Origin: Shouchella tritolerans
GTDB lineage: Bacteria > Bacillota > Bacilli > Bacillales > Bacillaceae_D
Direction of reading: 5' to 3'
DNA length: 64,000 bases
Assembly: GCF_025770735.1 (NCBI RefSeq)
Contig: NZ_JAODPB010000002.1
Span: 124,001 to 188,000, forward strand
Below, piece after piece: positions 25,168 to 34,267 of this stretch; within the stretch, counting starts at the first letter, position 1, and each line of letters starts with the position of its first letter. The notes beneath the pieces are model-generated. The model did not search any database, was not told where the DNA came from, and was given only the letters and a program-made list of their open reading frames with translations. The position numbers and the translations under genes were made by a program.

Positions 25168-25481
25168 CTATTTTATTCGTTTTAACTCCCGGAGCTCTGT
25201 CTCTTGTTCTAATGAACGCATGGCGAGCGACTCTAAAATTTTTTCATGCCGCTCTTGCCCTTGTTTAAGGGCCGTCATTTCCCTCTTCATAAAATTCATA
25301 TCTCAGCAAGAGACGTTAACTTCGCATCTGTTTCTTCCTGCCTGTCATAGAGCGCCCTCGTCAGTCGTGTATTCTCATCTAATTGGGCTTTCATGCTTTG
25401 CTACCCAACTTTCATATTTTGCTGTTCAGCTTCGATGTTTTCTAGCTTATTCAAAATTTGCTTCAGTAAATCATTGCTCAT
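25168..25481 (-). pseudogene. Broken coiled-coil protein gene
   Basis: Read on the minus strand from ATG 25481 (GAGAGG upstream), the product starts MSNDLLKQILNKLENIEAEQ, meets an in-frame amber codon at 25403-25401, continues in the same frame with MKAQLDENTRLTRALYDRQ and hits TGA at 25298-25296. Adding one base near 25300 restores a frame that runs from MNFMKREMTALKQGQERHEK to the TAG at 25170-25168. One nonsense mutation and one single-base deletion thus interrupt a roughly 105-residue coiled-coil protein of a type common in Bacillus. Function unknown. Confidence 0.8.
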
Positions 25482-25540
25482 ATTCAAACCTCTCATTATT
25501 GTCGTTAACGTATGATCGTGATGAATTCGTTGCTAGAATG

Positions 25541-25717
25541 TTAAATGAGACTCGAAGACCAAAAGAGCACAAAGATGATGCCAGTAATAGCCAGTGATGA
25601 GAGGAACCACCGTTTTATACTGGGGTTGTTTTTTAAAAGTGTGTCGATTAAGCCACTTAACAAAAAAACGACTACAAACGTCACAACAAAAATTGCAACC
25701 AACATGATGATCGTCAT
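25541..25717 (-). CDS. Small two-helix membrane protein (58 aa)
   Basis: Read on the minus strand from ATG 25717 with AAGGAG nine bases upstream. Residues 1-24 (MTIIMLVAIFVVTFVVVFLL) and 39-55 (SSLAITGIIFVLFWSS) are hydrophobic, separated by a short basic loop (KNNPSIKRW). An overlapping longer reading frame (starting 7 bases earlier) gives a Cys/His-rich sequence with no membrane pattern and is less credible. No family is recognised; it resembles many small Bacillus membrane proteins. Confidence 0.65.
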   Translation of the reverse strand: MTIIMLVAIFVVTFVVVFLLSGLIDTLLKNNPSIKRWFLSSLAITGIIFVLFWSSSLI

Positions 25718-25863
25718 TAAGCATTACTCCTTTTTAAAAAGTATAGCAGAAAAAAGTACATCCATAAACGTTAACTCAATTAAACCGTGAATGTTCTCCT
25801 TCTCTTAAAGGCCAGTTAAACAACCATTTTCGAGCGCTGTCTGTAAATCGTTTGAGGGAACGG

Positions 25864-26763
25864 TTACATAAAAGGTTCAAGCGCTTTTTTATAGTGATGC
25901 AATGTTTCTTTCCATTCTGAAGCATGTGCTGTAAAGGAGAGGAGGATGCTCTCGATTACAAATGTTCGTGGTTCCTGCTGTTTTAGTTCATGCTCAATAA
26001 ATTCCAGCCCCTCGAGCAAGCCTTTTTCTATTTGTGTATCGTGGTTTGCGGAAAGAATCGCTGTCTTAAGGGTATTGTGCGCTGTTTCAAAATGCCGTTG
26101 ATTCTTCATTGGTGTTGTGGCTTTTTGGTCAAGCCAATCCCGCAACAAACTTTCTGTAAATAAAGGTGCTTTTGGTGTTTGTTGCATGGTGGAGAAAAAC
26201 TCTCCTGCCCTTTCAGCTGCATAGCGAATCACGTTTTCATAAAATCGGTCTTCTTCTTTTTTTGAAATCGTTTTTACACGCATAAATTGATGGACAATGC
26301 CGTTAAAAATTAGGGCGCCATCCAAGCTGTATGGTTTTATTTCTTCGCCAAATAAACGAACAAACTGTTTTTGGATCCATTCGATTTCATGGAAGAAATA
26401 TTGCTGGAAAAGTTTTTTTAACGAAGGATCGTCAGATAAAAAAATTTGTTCAAATAAAGGAAAAAGGTTGTACTTTTTGTTTGTCTTGCTAAACAGGATC
26501 GTTTGTTTTGTAAATTGTTCCATCCCTGTAATGGTAGGATCATCTTCAATTTCTTTCCGCTTGGCTAAAACTTTATTGTGTATCAATTTAATGATTCCGT
26601 ATAGGAGGTCATTTTTAGACTGAAAATAGTTATAAAACGTTCCTTTTGAAATCCCGCTTTTGTCAATAATCGTTTGGATAGAAGTCCCTTGGATGCCCGA
26701 TTTTAAAAATAGGTTAAGCGCTGTTTCGATGACATGTTCTTTCCGTTTCTGCAATTGCGTCAC
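25864..26763 (-). CDS. TetR family transcriptional regulator
   Basis: About 299 residues. The N-terminal helix-turn-helix (IETALNLFLKSGIQGTSIQTIIDKSGISKGTFYNYF) is typical of TetR. The ligand domain is unusually long (about 230 residues against 130-150), with a possible second helical unit after residue 190. GTG 26763 is chosen because the homologous region starts there; the frame extends to 26829 and the ribosome binding site is weak at either. It is divergent from an MFS drug exporter, which it most likely represses. Confidence 0.88.
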   Translation of the reverse strand: MTQLQKRKEHVIETALNLFLKSGIQGTSIQTIIDKSGISKGTFYNYFQSKNDLLYGIIKLIHNKVLAKRKEIEDDPTITGMEQFTKQTILFSKTNKKYNLFPLFEQIFLSDDPSLKKLFQQYFFHEIEWIQKQFVRLFGEEIKPYSLDGALIFNGIVHQFMRVKTISKKEEDRFYENVIRYAAERAGEFFSTMQQTPKAPLFTESLLRDWLDQKATTPMKNQRHFETAHNTLKTAILSANHDTQIEKGLLEGLEFIEHELKQQEPRTFVIESILLSFTAHASEWKETLHHYKKALEPFM

Positions 26764-26940
26764 CCCGTATTGAATGATCTGAACCAGTCGTCCAATTTTA
26801 ATGCTACCGTACATTTGTAAAAAAAACAAATCGCAAATTTTTCGCTTGAAAAGAGGAATGGAAAGGAGTATGATAAATCTCGTTATTGCAATAGAACTGG
26901 TGTATATATATTGGACCGACAGTTTAGAGGGGGTTATTGA

Positions 26941-28422
26941 ATGACAGAAAATACACCAACGAAACCGCCATATAAAATGATTGCGATGCTGCTTGCCGGT
27001 GCATTTATTGCGTTACTAAACAATACGTTGCTTAATGTGGCTTTGCCGTCTATCATGGCAGACTTTGATATTTCTCCTGCGACTGTTCAATGGTTAACGA
27101 CTGGCTATATGCTTGTAAACGGGATTCTTATACCCATTACAGCGTTTTTAATCCAAAAATTTTCCGTACGCGGGCTTTTTTTAACAGCAATGACACTGTT
27201 TACTTTAGGAACCGCATTAGCTGGTTTCTCCCACGGTTTTCCACTACTTATGGCAGGGCGTGTCATTCAAGCTTCAGGATCGGCGATTATGATGCCGTTG
27301 TTAATGAATGTAATGTTAACATCCTTTCCAGTTGAAAAGCGCGGATCGGCAATGGGCATTTTTGGCCTCGTCATGGTATTTGCCCCGGCGATTGGCCCGA
27401 CGTTGTCAGGCTGGATTGTAGAACATTATGAATGGCGTGTATTGTTTTATATGATGCTGCCGTTCGCAATTGTTACCCTTTTACTCGCTGTATTTCGACT
27501 GTATGACAATAAACAATCGGTGCATACACATCTTGATGTGATGTCTGTTATTTTATCAAGCATCGGTTTTGGCGGGATATTGTATGGGTTTAGTGCTGCT
27601 GGAGATAAAGGATGGGCCAGCCTAGAAGTGTACGGGACAATCGTCATCGGCGTGATTGGCCTTGTGCTGTTTATTACGCGGCAATTTCATCTGGAAAAGC
27701 CCATGCTGGACTTTCGGATATATAAATACCCGATGTTTGCTTTATCTTCGGCGATTTCGCTTACAGTGACGATGGGCATGTTTGGCGGAATGTTGCTCAT
27801 GCCACTCTACATTCAAACTGTTCGCGGCATTTCGCCATTCCATGCAGGCTTGCTCATGTTGCCAGGCGCTTTGATCATGGGAGCGATGTCCCCAATCACG
27901 GGACGTTTGTTTGACAAATTTGGCGGGCGCGTTTTAGCGATCATCGGCCTGTTGATCACGATTGTTACTTCCTACTTTTTCACGACATTGGCTCTTGATA
28001 CTTCCTATACAGAGTTGATTATGTTGTATTCATTTAGGATGTTTGGCATGTCTATGTTGATGATGCCTGTCATGACAAACGGTTTAAACCAGCTCCCCGC
28101 ACGAATGAATCCACACGGAACTGCGATGAATAATACGCTAAACCAAGTGGCAGGGGCGGTTGGTTCCGCGTTGCTTGTGACGATTATGTCTACACAGACA
28201 AGAATCCATGCAGAGGAGCTAGCTGGCACAATTGATCCTGCGCTTCTCGGCCAACAGGCAATGGTTGAAGGGATCAACGACGCATTCATGGTTACGGTAT
28301 ACGTTTCAATCATTGCGTTAGTGCTAGCCTTTTTCATGAAACGGGCAAAACCTGCCGAAGACAGCAATGAAGAGTTGCCAGGAAGGGCAGAGGACTTGAC
28401 GGAAGCCCCAAATCATTCTTAA
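26941..28422 (+). CDS. MFS multidrug transporter, DHA2 / EmrB-QacA family
   Basis: 493 residues with about 14 hydrophobic helices, the DHA2 topology. Motifs include NNTLLNVALPSI in helix 1, the loop 2-3 region GRVIQASGSAIMMPLL and the motif C-like GLVMVFAPAIGPTLSGWIVE in helix 5, which marks antiporter drug exporters. It should exchange protons for lipophilic drugs or similar compounds. It has GAGGGGG upstream, is divergent from the TetR gene, and is similar to B. subtilis YhcA by type and neighbourhood (next to yhbH). Confidence 0.93.
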   Translation: MTENTPTKPPYKMIAMLLAGAFIALLNNTLLNVALPSIMADFDISPATVQWLTTGYMLVNGILIPITAFLIQKFSVRGLFLTAMTLFTLGTALAGFSHGFPLLMAGRVIQASGSAIMMPLLMNVMLTSFPVEKRGSAMGIFGLVMVFAPAIGPTLSGWIVEHYEWRVLFYMMLPFAIVTLLLAVFRLYDNKQSVHTHLDVMSVILSSIGFGGILYGFSAAGDKGWASLEVYGTIVIGVIGLVLFITRQFHLEKPMLDFRIYKYPMFALSSAISLTVTMGMFGGMLLMPLYIQTVRGISPFHAGLLMLPGALIMGAMSPITGRLFDKFGGRVLAIIGLLITIVTSYFFTTLALDTSYTELIMLYSFRMFGMSMLMMPVMTNGLNQLPARMNPHGTAMNNTLNQVAGAVGSALLVTIMSTQTRIHAEELAGTIDPALLGQQAMVEGINDAFMVTVYVSIIALVLAFFMKRAKPAEDSNEELPGRAEDLTEAPNHS

Positions 28423-28437
28423 CGAAAACACAAATAG

Positions 28438-28464
28438 CTCGCCTCGTGTGTAAAACGAGGCGAG
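28438..28464 (+). terminator. Terminator of the MFS gene
   Basis: CTCGCCTCGT (28438-28447) pairs perfectly with ACGAGGCGAG (28455-28464); the T-run after it is poor (ATGTTTG). Confidence 0.65.
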
Positions 28465-28793
28465 ATGTTTGCTTTATTGAAGGTTATTTTATTATTCTTG
28501 CCAGCTGGGAAAATAAAATGAGAGCCTGCGACGTTAACAGTCCAGCGAAGTATGATTGGCTAGCAACGTTTGTTTTATATTTCAGACAAAATCATTCAGT
28601 AACATCGAACAAGGTGCTATACTTGATTAACGGAATGAAGTGCGCGCCATCTGTTTTGCTGTGATCATCATGATGTAGCGTATTTTTCCAAGTGTCAGGC
28701 GCAAGGCGTGATCATTTGTGGATAAGCCGTTGAGCATAAATAAGCGTTTGACTGAATAGGAGTAATGTTGGTAAAAAAGGGGGCTGAATATAG
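28465..28793. other. Leader region before the DrrAB-type ABC genes
   Basis: No gene is supported. An extended -10 promoter (28615-28623) gives a leader of about 160 bases before the ABC gene. A short palindrome (ATCATCATGAT, around 28664) lies in it. Confidence 0.5.
28615..28623 (+). promoter_or_regulatory. Candidate extended -10 promoter of the DrrAB-type operon
   Basis: TG-C-TATACT (28615-28623); no matching -35 at 17 bases. Confidence 0.4.
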
Positions 28794-29777
28794 TTGGGAC
28801 AAATGGCAGAAGAAAAGGCGATCGAGGCGAAAGGCCTCGTGAAAGTATTTGGCAAGCATCGGGCTGTTGATGGTGTCGATTTGTCTGTCGTAAAAGGAAC
28901 GGTCTATGGGTTTCTTGGGCCAAACGGGGCGGGAAAGACGACGACAATCCGCATGCTTGCGACTCTTTTAAAACCAGATGGCGGTGAGGCGAAGATCTTT
29001 GGCCATGACCTCGCCAAAGAAACAGATGCAGTCAGAAGCCGGATCAGTTTAACAGGACAATACGCTTCCATTGATGAAGATTTAACTGGCATTGAAAATT
29101 TGACGATGATTGCCCGGCTTATGGGATATAAGCGAAAACAAGCAAAACGGCGAGGGGAAGAATTGCTCCATGCATTTGGATTAGAGGAAGCCGCAAAAAG
29201 GCAAGTGAAAAATTACTCAGGCGGGATGCGGCGCCGCATAGACATTGCGGCCAGCATTGTTGTAACGCCTGAACTGCTGTTTCTTGATGAACCAACCACA
29301 GGGCTTGATCCCCGGAGCCGCAACCAAGTGTGGGATATTGTCCGTACATTAGTCGATGCTGGGACGACCGTGCTCCTAACGACGCAATATTTGGAGGAGG
29401 CTGACCAGCTTGCGGACCGGATTGCCGTTATCAACCATGGCAAGATTATTGCTGAAGGCACAAGCAGTGAGTTGAAAGCATCGGTTGGCACGAATACACT
29501 CCACTTGACGCTGCAACATGCAAGCGATCGGGAAAGGGCGATGCAATTGCTGGCGGAAGATCAGAACACCATGGTGCATCCTGGAAAAGACCCGACGTCG
29601 CTTACCGCGCAAACGGGTAATCCAGATGTTGCGGCAGCGGCTGTAGGAAAGTTAGCGAGCGCAAACATAGCTGTCCGTACATTTTCCCTTGGACAGCCGA
29701 GTCTAGATGAAGTCTTTTTGACGCTGACTGGCGAAATGGTGCAAACACCAGAGGAAGAAAAGGAGGAAAGTGAATGA
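28794..29777 (+). CDS. ABC transporter ATP-binding protein, DrrA family
   Basis: 327 residues. Walker [15 protein letters not shown] (about residue 42), signature [15 protein letters not shown] and Walker [16 protein letters not shown], followed by a C-terminal extension of about 90 residues ([13 protein letters not shown]..., [11 protein letters not shown]), characteristic of the daunorubicin-resistance DrrA group. TTG 28794 is preferred because GGGGG is 11 bases upstream; ATG 28803 is further than usual from that site. It overlaps the permease by 4 bases and forms a drug export pump with it. Confidence 0.92.
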   Translation: MGQMAEEKAIEAKGLVKVFGKHRAVDGVDLSVVKGTVYGFLGPNGAGKTTTIRMLATLLKPDGGEAKIFGHDLAKETDAVRSRISLTGQYASIDEDLTGIENLTMIARLMGYKRKQAKRRGEELLHAFGLEEAAKRQVKNYSGGMRRRIDIAASIVVTPELLFLDEPTTGLDPRSRNQVWDIVRTLVDAGTTVLLTTQYLEEADQLADRIAVINHGKIIAEGTSSELKASVGTNTLHLTLQHASDRERAMQLLAEDQNTMVHPGKDPTSLTAQTGNPDVAAAAVGKLASANIAVRTFSLGQPSLDEVFLTLTGEMVQTPEEEKEESE

Positions 29778-30613
29778 ACGAGGCAATGGAAGGAAATAAA
29801 CAAGAACAAAGCATGCAATTAGCGGATGCGATTGCCAAAAGCAGGCGCCCACCTCGCCCGAATCCACTCGCTGCGTCAATGACATTCGCGACTAGGGCGC
29901 TGCTGCGGATTAAGCACATTCCTGAACAAATGTTTGATGTGACAGTCTTTCCGGTTATTTTCCTGTTGATGTTCACTTATTTATTTGGCGGCGCGATTTC
30001 TGGCTCTACAAATGAATACTTGCAATTCCTCCTGCCAGGGATTCTTGTCATGACCGTCGCGCAAATTACGATGTATACTGGACTTGATTTAAACAACGAT
30101 ATTCGAAAAGGCATCTTTGACCGTTTCCGAACGTTGCCAATCTGGCTGCCTTCGGCCTTGATCGGCTCGTTGCTGGTAGACACAGTCCGCTATACAATGG
30201 CATCGGCGATAATGATTATACTTGGCCTTATTCTTGGGTTTCGTCCAGAAGGGGGAGCGCTTGGCGTCATTGCTGCCGTTGCGCTAATCTTGCTTTTCTG
30301 CTTCAGTTTATCGTGGATTTGGACGACACTAGGCCTTATTATGCGTTCTGATAAGTCACTCATGATGGTCAGCATGATGGTGCTGTTTCCGCTCACTTTT
30401 GTCAGCAATGTCTTCGTCGATCCAGGCACGTTGCCATCGTGGCTCCAGCTCTTTGTCGACATCAATCCAATCTCCCTTTTAGTCGATGCCGTCCGTGGCT
30501 TCATGCATGGAACGGCTACTGGTGAACAGGTAGGCTGGGTAGTAGCTGTATCGTTTTTGATTACAGCTGTTTTTGCTCCGCTCACGATGTATTTGTACCG
30601 AAATAAGAAGTAA
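29774..30613 (+). CDS. ABC-2 type permease, DrrB family
   Basis: 279 residues with six hydrophobic helices (about 58-78, 90-112, 140-160, 165-190, 197-215 and 255-275). The conserved cytoplasmic EAA-like block [25 protein letters not shown] between helices 2 and 3 is typical of DrrB. The N-terminal 40 residues are polar and cytoplasmic. It partners the preceding ATPase; substrate unknown. A strong terminator follows, which separates it from the two-component operon. Confidence 0.92.
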   Translation: MNEAMEGNKQEQSMQLADAIAKSRRPPRPNPLAASMTFATRALLRIKHIPEQMFDVTVFPVIFLLMFTYLFGGAISGSTNEYLQFLLPGILVMTVAQITMYTGLDLNNDIRKGIFDRFRTLPIWLPSALIGSLLVDTVRYTMASAIMIILGLILGFRPEGGALGVIAAVALILLFCFSLSWIWTTLGLIMRSDKSLMMVSMMVLFPLTFVSNVFVDPGTLPSWLQLFVDINPISLLVDAVRGFMHGTATGEQVGWVVAVSFLITAVFAPLTMYLYRNKK

Positions 30614-30618
30614 AACAA

Positions 30619-30659
30619 AACGACCAGCGCTTAGGCATTTGCTGGTCGTTTCCTTTTTT
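30619..30659 (+). terminator. Terminator of the DrrAB-type operon
   Basis: AACGACCAGC (30619-30628) pairs with GCTGGTCGTT (30641-30650), followed by TCCTTTTTT. Confidence 0.88.
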
Positions 30660-30742
30660 CCGTGCCTATAATCGTCATAACTTCGCAACATGACTAGCGT
30701 ACCCTTATGAATAAGAAAAAGCATAATAAGGGAGTGTCTAAA

Positions 30743-31258
30743 ATGGCTAAAAGATTTTTCCGTTGGACAGGGGTTTCGTTGGGAACAGTTTTGTTGCTGG
30801 CTTTACTAGGGGTGCCAAGAGTCATTGCCCATGATTTACGATTGGTTGAGCCAAACGGAGTCGCTAATCAATTTCTCGTGTTTGTACCGGCTATTGTTTG
30901 GATGGGGTATGTTGTTTGGAAGAAAGTGAAAAAACCTTTTGTGGTGCTGTTTAGCATTGGTTTATGGTATGGCTTTTATGTTGGGCTGTTTCATCAATTG
31001 TTTTGGAGTCATGTTTTTGGTGACTCTTTACGTCTAGGCGGCAATTTAAGTCATCTCTCCAACACAGCAGCAGAATTAATTGCACGGCCAATTGCGTTTA
31101 TAAGCAGCGTTGCAACTGGCGCTGTCGTTGGCCTGATAGTTGGCGTGATTGGGGCGGCGGTTAAGCGGATAGGATTGTTTTTACAAAGTGATGAGCCTAG
31201 GAGGAAAAGATGGATTCGATATTGGTTGTGGATGATGAGAAAGAAGTGCTCGAATTAG
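30743..31258 (+). CDS. Hypothetical membrane protein linked to a two-component system
   Basis: About 171 residues. A basic N-terminus leads into a hydrophobic segment (about 8-28) and there are three more at roughly 43-58, 68-88 and 118-145; the tail is strongly basic (EPRRKRWIRYWLW). No family recognised. ATG 30743 follows AAGGGAG; the frame extends to 30707 without a better site. Its last 49 bases overlap the response regulator gene, an unusually long overlap that implies tight co-expression. It may be a sensor partner or a target of the system. Confidence 0.75.
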   Translation: MAKRFFRWTGVSLGTVLLLALLGVPRVIAHDLRLVEPNGVANQFLVFVPAIVWMGYVVWKKVKKPFVVLFSIGLWYGFYVGLFHQLFWSHVFGDSLRLGGNLSHLSNTAAELIARPIAFISSVATGAVVGLIVGVIGAAVKRIGLFLQSDEPRRKRWIRYWLWMMRKKCSN

Positions 31259-31905
31259 TAGAGGATTTTTTAAAGAAAGAAGGGTACCGTGTGTACACAG
31301 CACGGAATGGAATAGAAGCCATTCAGGTAGAAGCAAACCATTCAGTTACTATTGCGGTGGTCGACTGGATGATGCCTGGCATGAGTGGGGTAGACGTTTG
31401 CAGGCAACTGCGAACAAAAAACCCGGGCATAGGCCTTATTTTATTAACAGCAAGGTCAGAAGAAAGCGATAAGGTGCTCGGGCTCGAGGCCGGAGCGGAT
31501 GACTATATTACAAAGCCTTTTTCTCTACGAGAATTAGCAGCAAGGCTCCATTCATTAAATCGGCGCTTGGCCGTGCAGAAAGGGCATGCTGAAGAAAAGA
31601 CAACATTGGCACGAGGCGAGCTCGTCATCTCGGAAAACGAATACCGGGTATGGAAGCGGGGAGTTGAAGTACAGTTGACGCCAACTGAATTTAAGTTGCT
31701 GTATTTGATGGCTCAACGGCCAAATATTGTATACAGTCGCTTGCAATTGCTTGACTTAGCGTTGCGAGATGAACTGTTAAATGATGAACGGACGGTCGAT
31801 GCCCATATTAGCCGATTGCGTAAAAAAATAGAAGATCATCCATCTAAGCCAGAGTATATACAAACGGTATTTGGTTTTGGATATCGGTTTGGTGATACGA
31901 AGTGA
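31210..31905 (+). CDS. OmpR/PhoB-type response regulator
   Basis: 231 residues. The receiver domain has the acidic pair VVDDEKEV, phosphoacceptor Asp in VVDWMMPGMSG (about residue 53), Thr in LLTAR and Lys in YITKPFS. The C-terminal winged helix contains LTPTEFKLLYLMAQRP and RTVDAHISRLRKKIE. TAGGAGGAAAAG precedes the ATG. The stop overlaps the histidine kinase start by 4 bases. The regulon is unknown; the adjacent membrane protein and ABC operon are candidates. Confidence 0.95.
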   Translation: MDSILVVDDEKEVLELVEDFLKKEGYRVYTARNGIEAIQVEANHSVTIAVVDWMMPGMSGVDVCRQLRTKNPGIGLILLTARSEESDKVLGLEAGADDYITKPFSLRELAARLHSLNRRLAVQKGHAEEKTTLARGELVISENEYRVWKRGVEVQLTPTEFKLLYLMAQRPNIVYSRLQLLDLALRDELLNDERTVDAHISRLRKKIEDHPSKPEYIQTVFGFGYRFGDTK

Positions 31906-33221
31906 AGGTACGCAAAAGGCTGTTTTTGACGCTTGTCGTATATATTGGAATAACGATGTTATTGTCTCTTCTTGTTACGCAAGTGACGTTAAACACGATG
32001 TTAAATCACTTTATTGACGACGCGCATGCGGAAAAAGGCGATCAAATCAAAGCGGCCATTACGGAAGCCTATTTAGAATTTGACGGCGATTGGGTAGAAA
32101 TGAACGATCAGCTACTTGTGCCTGCGCCTTATTCCATTGCAGTCGTTTCTGATTCTGGAGAGCGCTATTATTCGCAAGGCGAAGAAACGATTGAAACACT
32201 AAAGCATTTAGGAATGTCCGTAACGTTGGACCTCCCACATACAGCTGAGGGAGCAACGGTTTATTTTATTGATGACTCGATTCAAATCTTAACGATATTG
32301 CAATATGCTTACAGGGACAACATGACGATCGCATTAGTAGCAAGTTCAGTAATTGTGACAATAATATGCACCGTTATCGCTTATTTTGTCTCGAAAACGT
32401 TAACCGCTCCTTTAGAATCATTGATCCCGGTTTTAACCAAGATCGGCCAAGGCCAGTTTAGCAGACGAGTTCCTAGCTATTCAACGGATGAGTATAATAA
32501 AATTTCACATACTGTAAATAAGATGTCAGAACAACTTGAGCTTGCTGAAGAAAACCGCAAACAACTGACTGCGGATATTGCCCATGAATTGCGGACGCCA
32601 TTAACAATTATTAGAGGGAAGCTTGAATCATTTCAGTTAGGTCAAGCAGAAATCCCGGTTTATGAGTTGTTGCCATTGCAAGATGATGTAGCTAGGCTCC
32701 AATCAATCATTGATGACTTACAAGTACTTTCATTGGCCCAATCTGACCAACTGCCTCTCTCGTTAAAACGAGTAAATGTAGCCTCAGTTGTGGAAAATGT
32801 CTGCAGTCACCTCAAATATGAAGCTGATAAGAAAAAACAGCAATTGTCAATGTCTTTACCAGAGGAATTCGTTTTTCTTACTGTTGATGAGCAACGAATG
32901 ACCCAAGTTCTGCATAATTTAATGACGAATGCGATCCGCTATACACCGGAATACGGGGAAATTACCGTCGAATTATTGGAGGAGGATAGCAAGATCGTTA
33001 TAAACGTAAAAGACACAGGCCAAGGGATTGATTCGGCAGCGCTGCCTTTTATATTCGACCGGTTTTACCGCACGGAAAAAGCAAGAGACCGCAATTCAGG
33101 GGGGAGTGGACTAGGACTGGCCATTGCGAAAGAATTTGTACAGATTCTTGGGGGAACCATTGATGTGAAAAGCACGATGAGGAAAGGAACAACATTTACT
33201 GTTATCCTGCCAAAACAATAA
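31902..33221 (+). CDS. Sensor histidine kinase
   Basis: 439 residues starting at GTG. Two membrane helices (about 8-28 and 143-165) enclose a roughly 110-residue extracytoplasmic sensor domain. A HAMP domain (about 165-220), the HisKA box DIAHELRTPLT with the phospho-His near 228, and the ATPase domain with N box (LMTNAIRY), G1 (DTGQGI), F box (FDRFYR) and G2 (GGSGLGLAI) follow. It is the cognate kinase of the upstream regulator. No sensing motif identifies the signal. Confidence 0.94.
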   Translation: MKVRKRLFLTLVVYIGITMLLSLLVTQVTLNTMLNHFIDDAHAEKGDQIKAAITEAYLEFDGDWVEMNDQLLVPAPYSIAVVSDSGERYYSQGEETIETLKHLGMSVTLDLPHTAEGATVYFIDDSIQILTILQYAYRDNMTIALVASSVIVTIICTVIAYFVSKTLTAPLESLIPVLTKIGQGQFSRRVPSYSTDEYNKISHTVNKMSEQLELAEENRKQLTADIAHELRTPLTIIRGKLESFQLGQAEIPVYELLPLQDDVARLQSIIDDLQVLSLAQSDQLPLSLKRVNVASVVENVCSHLKYEADKKKQQLSMSLPEEFVFLTVDEQRMTQVLHNLMTNAIRYTPEYGEITVELLEEDSKIVINVKDTGQGIDSAALPFIFDRFYRTEKARDRNSGGSGLGLAIAKEFVQILGGTIDVKSTMRKGTTFTVILPKQ

Positions 33222-33225
33222 AAAG

Positions 33226-33253
33226 CACTTTCGGCTGGCGGAAGTGTTTTTTG
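33226..33253 (+). terminator. Terminator of the two-component operon
   Basis: CACTT-T-C pairs with G-G-AAGTG around GGCTGG, followed by seven T. One mismatch lies in the stem. Confidence 0.75.
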
Positions 33254-33346
33254 TATGAAGATTAATTAGCCATTTCATCTGCAGCGCACCTGGCCTTCAA
33301 TCGTTTGCAATATGGTTGCTGTAAGTTAAAGCAAGGAGGTGAAGCG

Positions 33347-33505
33347 ATGATTTTAAAAGCAATAGCGGGGTTTGGATGTGGCGTCTTTGCCAGCTTGCTC
33401 GTATTCGGGAAGGAAGGCATTGGGGTCGTGCTGGATAAAGTGGTGTTTGGAGTGGCGGGAGCTTGTCTTGTCTTGTTTTTCAACTATTTAAAGAAGGACC
33501 ACTAA
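33347..33505 (+). CDS. Small membrane protein (52 aa)
   Basis: ATG 33347 with a perfect AAGGAGGTG upstream. Two hydrophobic segments (about 2-19 and 27-45), the second ending FFNYLKKDH. It is glycine-rich in the first helix. No family recognised. It follows the two-component operon terminator and precedes two more small membrane proteins. Confidence 0.7.
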   Translation: MILKAIAGFGCGVFASLLVFGKEGIGVVLDKVVFGVAGACLVLFFNYLKKDH

Positions 33506-33600
33506 CCTGATTTCTCCTCTTCATGTGCGTCGTCATCTTTTCGCAATATTAATTAGCTAATATGGTCGTGTGAGTTATTTAGAAAAAGGGGGATGAGTGT

Positions 33601-33993
33601 ATGCGAATCATGAAAATTATTTATGCCAGTGTCGCAATCTTGTTTTTTATCAGTGTTTTGGTGCAATTTTTCTTTGCAGGTATGGCTTTGTTCGGCCAAG
33701 GCAGCTACTGGTTAACCCATACACTATTTGTTCGTTTGTTTGGCCTTAACTTGCCAATTGTCTTACTCTTAATAGCTGTCCTTTGTAAAGTGAAAAAGAC
33801 TGATTATGTTTTCATCGCCAGCTTGTTCCTATTGGTTTTTATCATGTATGCAACGGCAAACATTGGGCGTCAAGCAGCGTTTATTGGCGCCCTGCATCCA
33901 GTTGCGGGAGCCACACTTGTTATTCTAGCTGCTGCGTTCGTACCAAGAGCGGTCGGATACGCATTGGGACATAGAAAGGAGGGGCATCAATGA
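33601..33993 (+). CDS. Four-helix membrane protein (DUF6220-like)
   Basis: 130 residues with four hydrophobic helices (about 6-28, 40-62, 68-88 and 98-118). The layout, with SVLVQFFFAGMALFG in helix 1 and the conserved HPVAGATLVI-type His in the last loop, resembles a DUF6220-type membrane protein; this is a tentative family match. AAGGGGGATG lies upstream. It overlaps the next small gene by 4 bases. Confidence 0.72.
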   Translation: MRIMKIIYASVAILFFISVLVQFFFAGMALFGQGSYWLTHTLFVRLFGLNLPIVLLLIAVLCKVKKTDYVFIASLFLLVFIMYATANIGRQAAFIGALHPVAGATLVILAAAFVPRAVGYALGHRKEGHQ

Positions 33994-34178
33994 TGCTAGG
34001 ATTCGCACTTATTGGCATAGTTAGCGGGTATTTTTTAGGAAGCGGGCTACTATTCGTTTTGTCACAATTTACGGTGATTGACATGGTTCCAACCCTAGTA
34101 TACTTTACGCCCTATATCACTTCTGCGATAGTAGGTGTATGGTTTCCTTTTGCTTTTAATAAAATAGGAGGCAAATAG
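33990..34178 (+). CDS. Small two-helix membrane protein (62 aa)
   Basis: ATG 33990 overlaps the previous stop (ATGATG context) and has AAAGGAGGGG upstream. Helices at about 4-27 and 36-56. No family is recognised. Translational coupling with the preceding gene suggests they act together. Confidence 0.7.
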   Translation: MMLGFALIGIVSGYFLGSGLLFVLSQFTVIDMVPTLVYFTPYITSAIVGVWFPFAFNKIGGK

Positions 34179-34267
34179 TGGATAAATAGCGGTACAGGAA
34201 GAAAGGAGTTCCAGTGGAAACTGCCAAATCCGATGTTTTAGAAGATCTATAGGAGGAGTTGAGAAAA

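Noticed and set aside
26830-26940. TetR operator between the TetR and MFS genes
   Set aside because: Short inverted bits such as AACTG...CAGTT exist around 26895-26925, but no convincing palindrome could be defined.
34214-34252. 12-codon frame in phase with the DinB gene, ending in TAG
   Set aside because: It has a ribosome binding site and could be a lost N-terminus, but DinB proteins normally start at the downstream ATG, which has its own AGGAGG.
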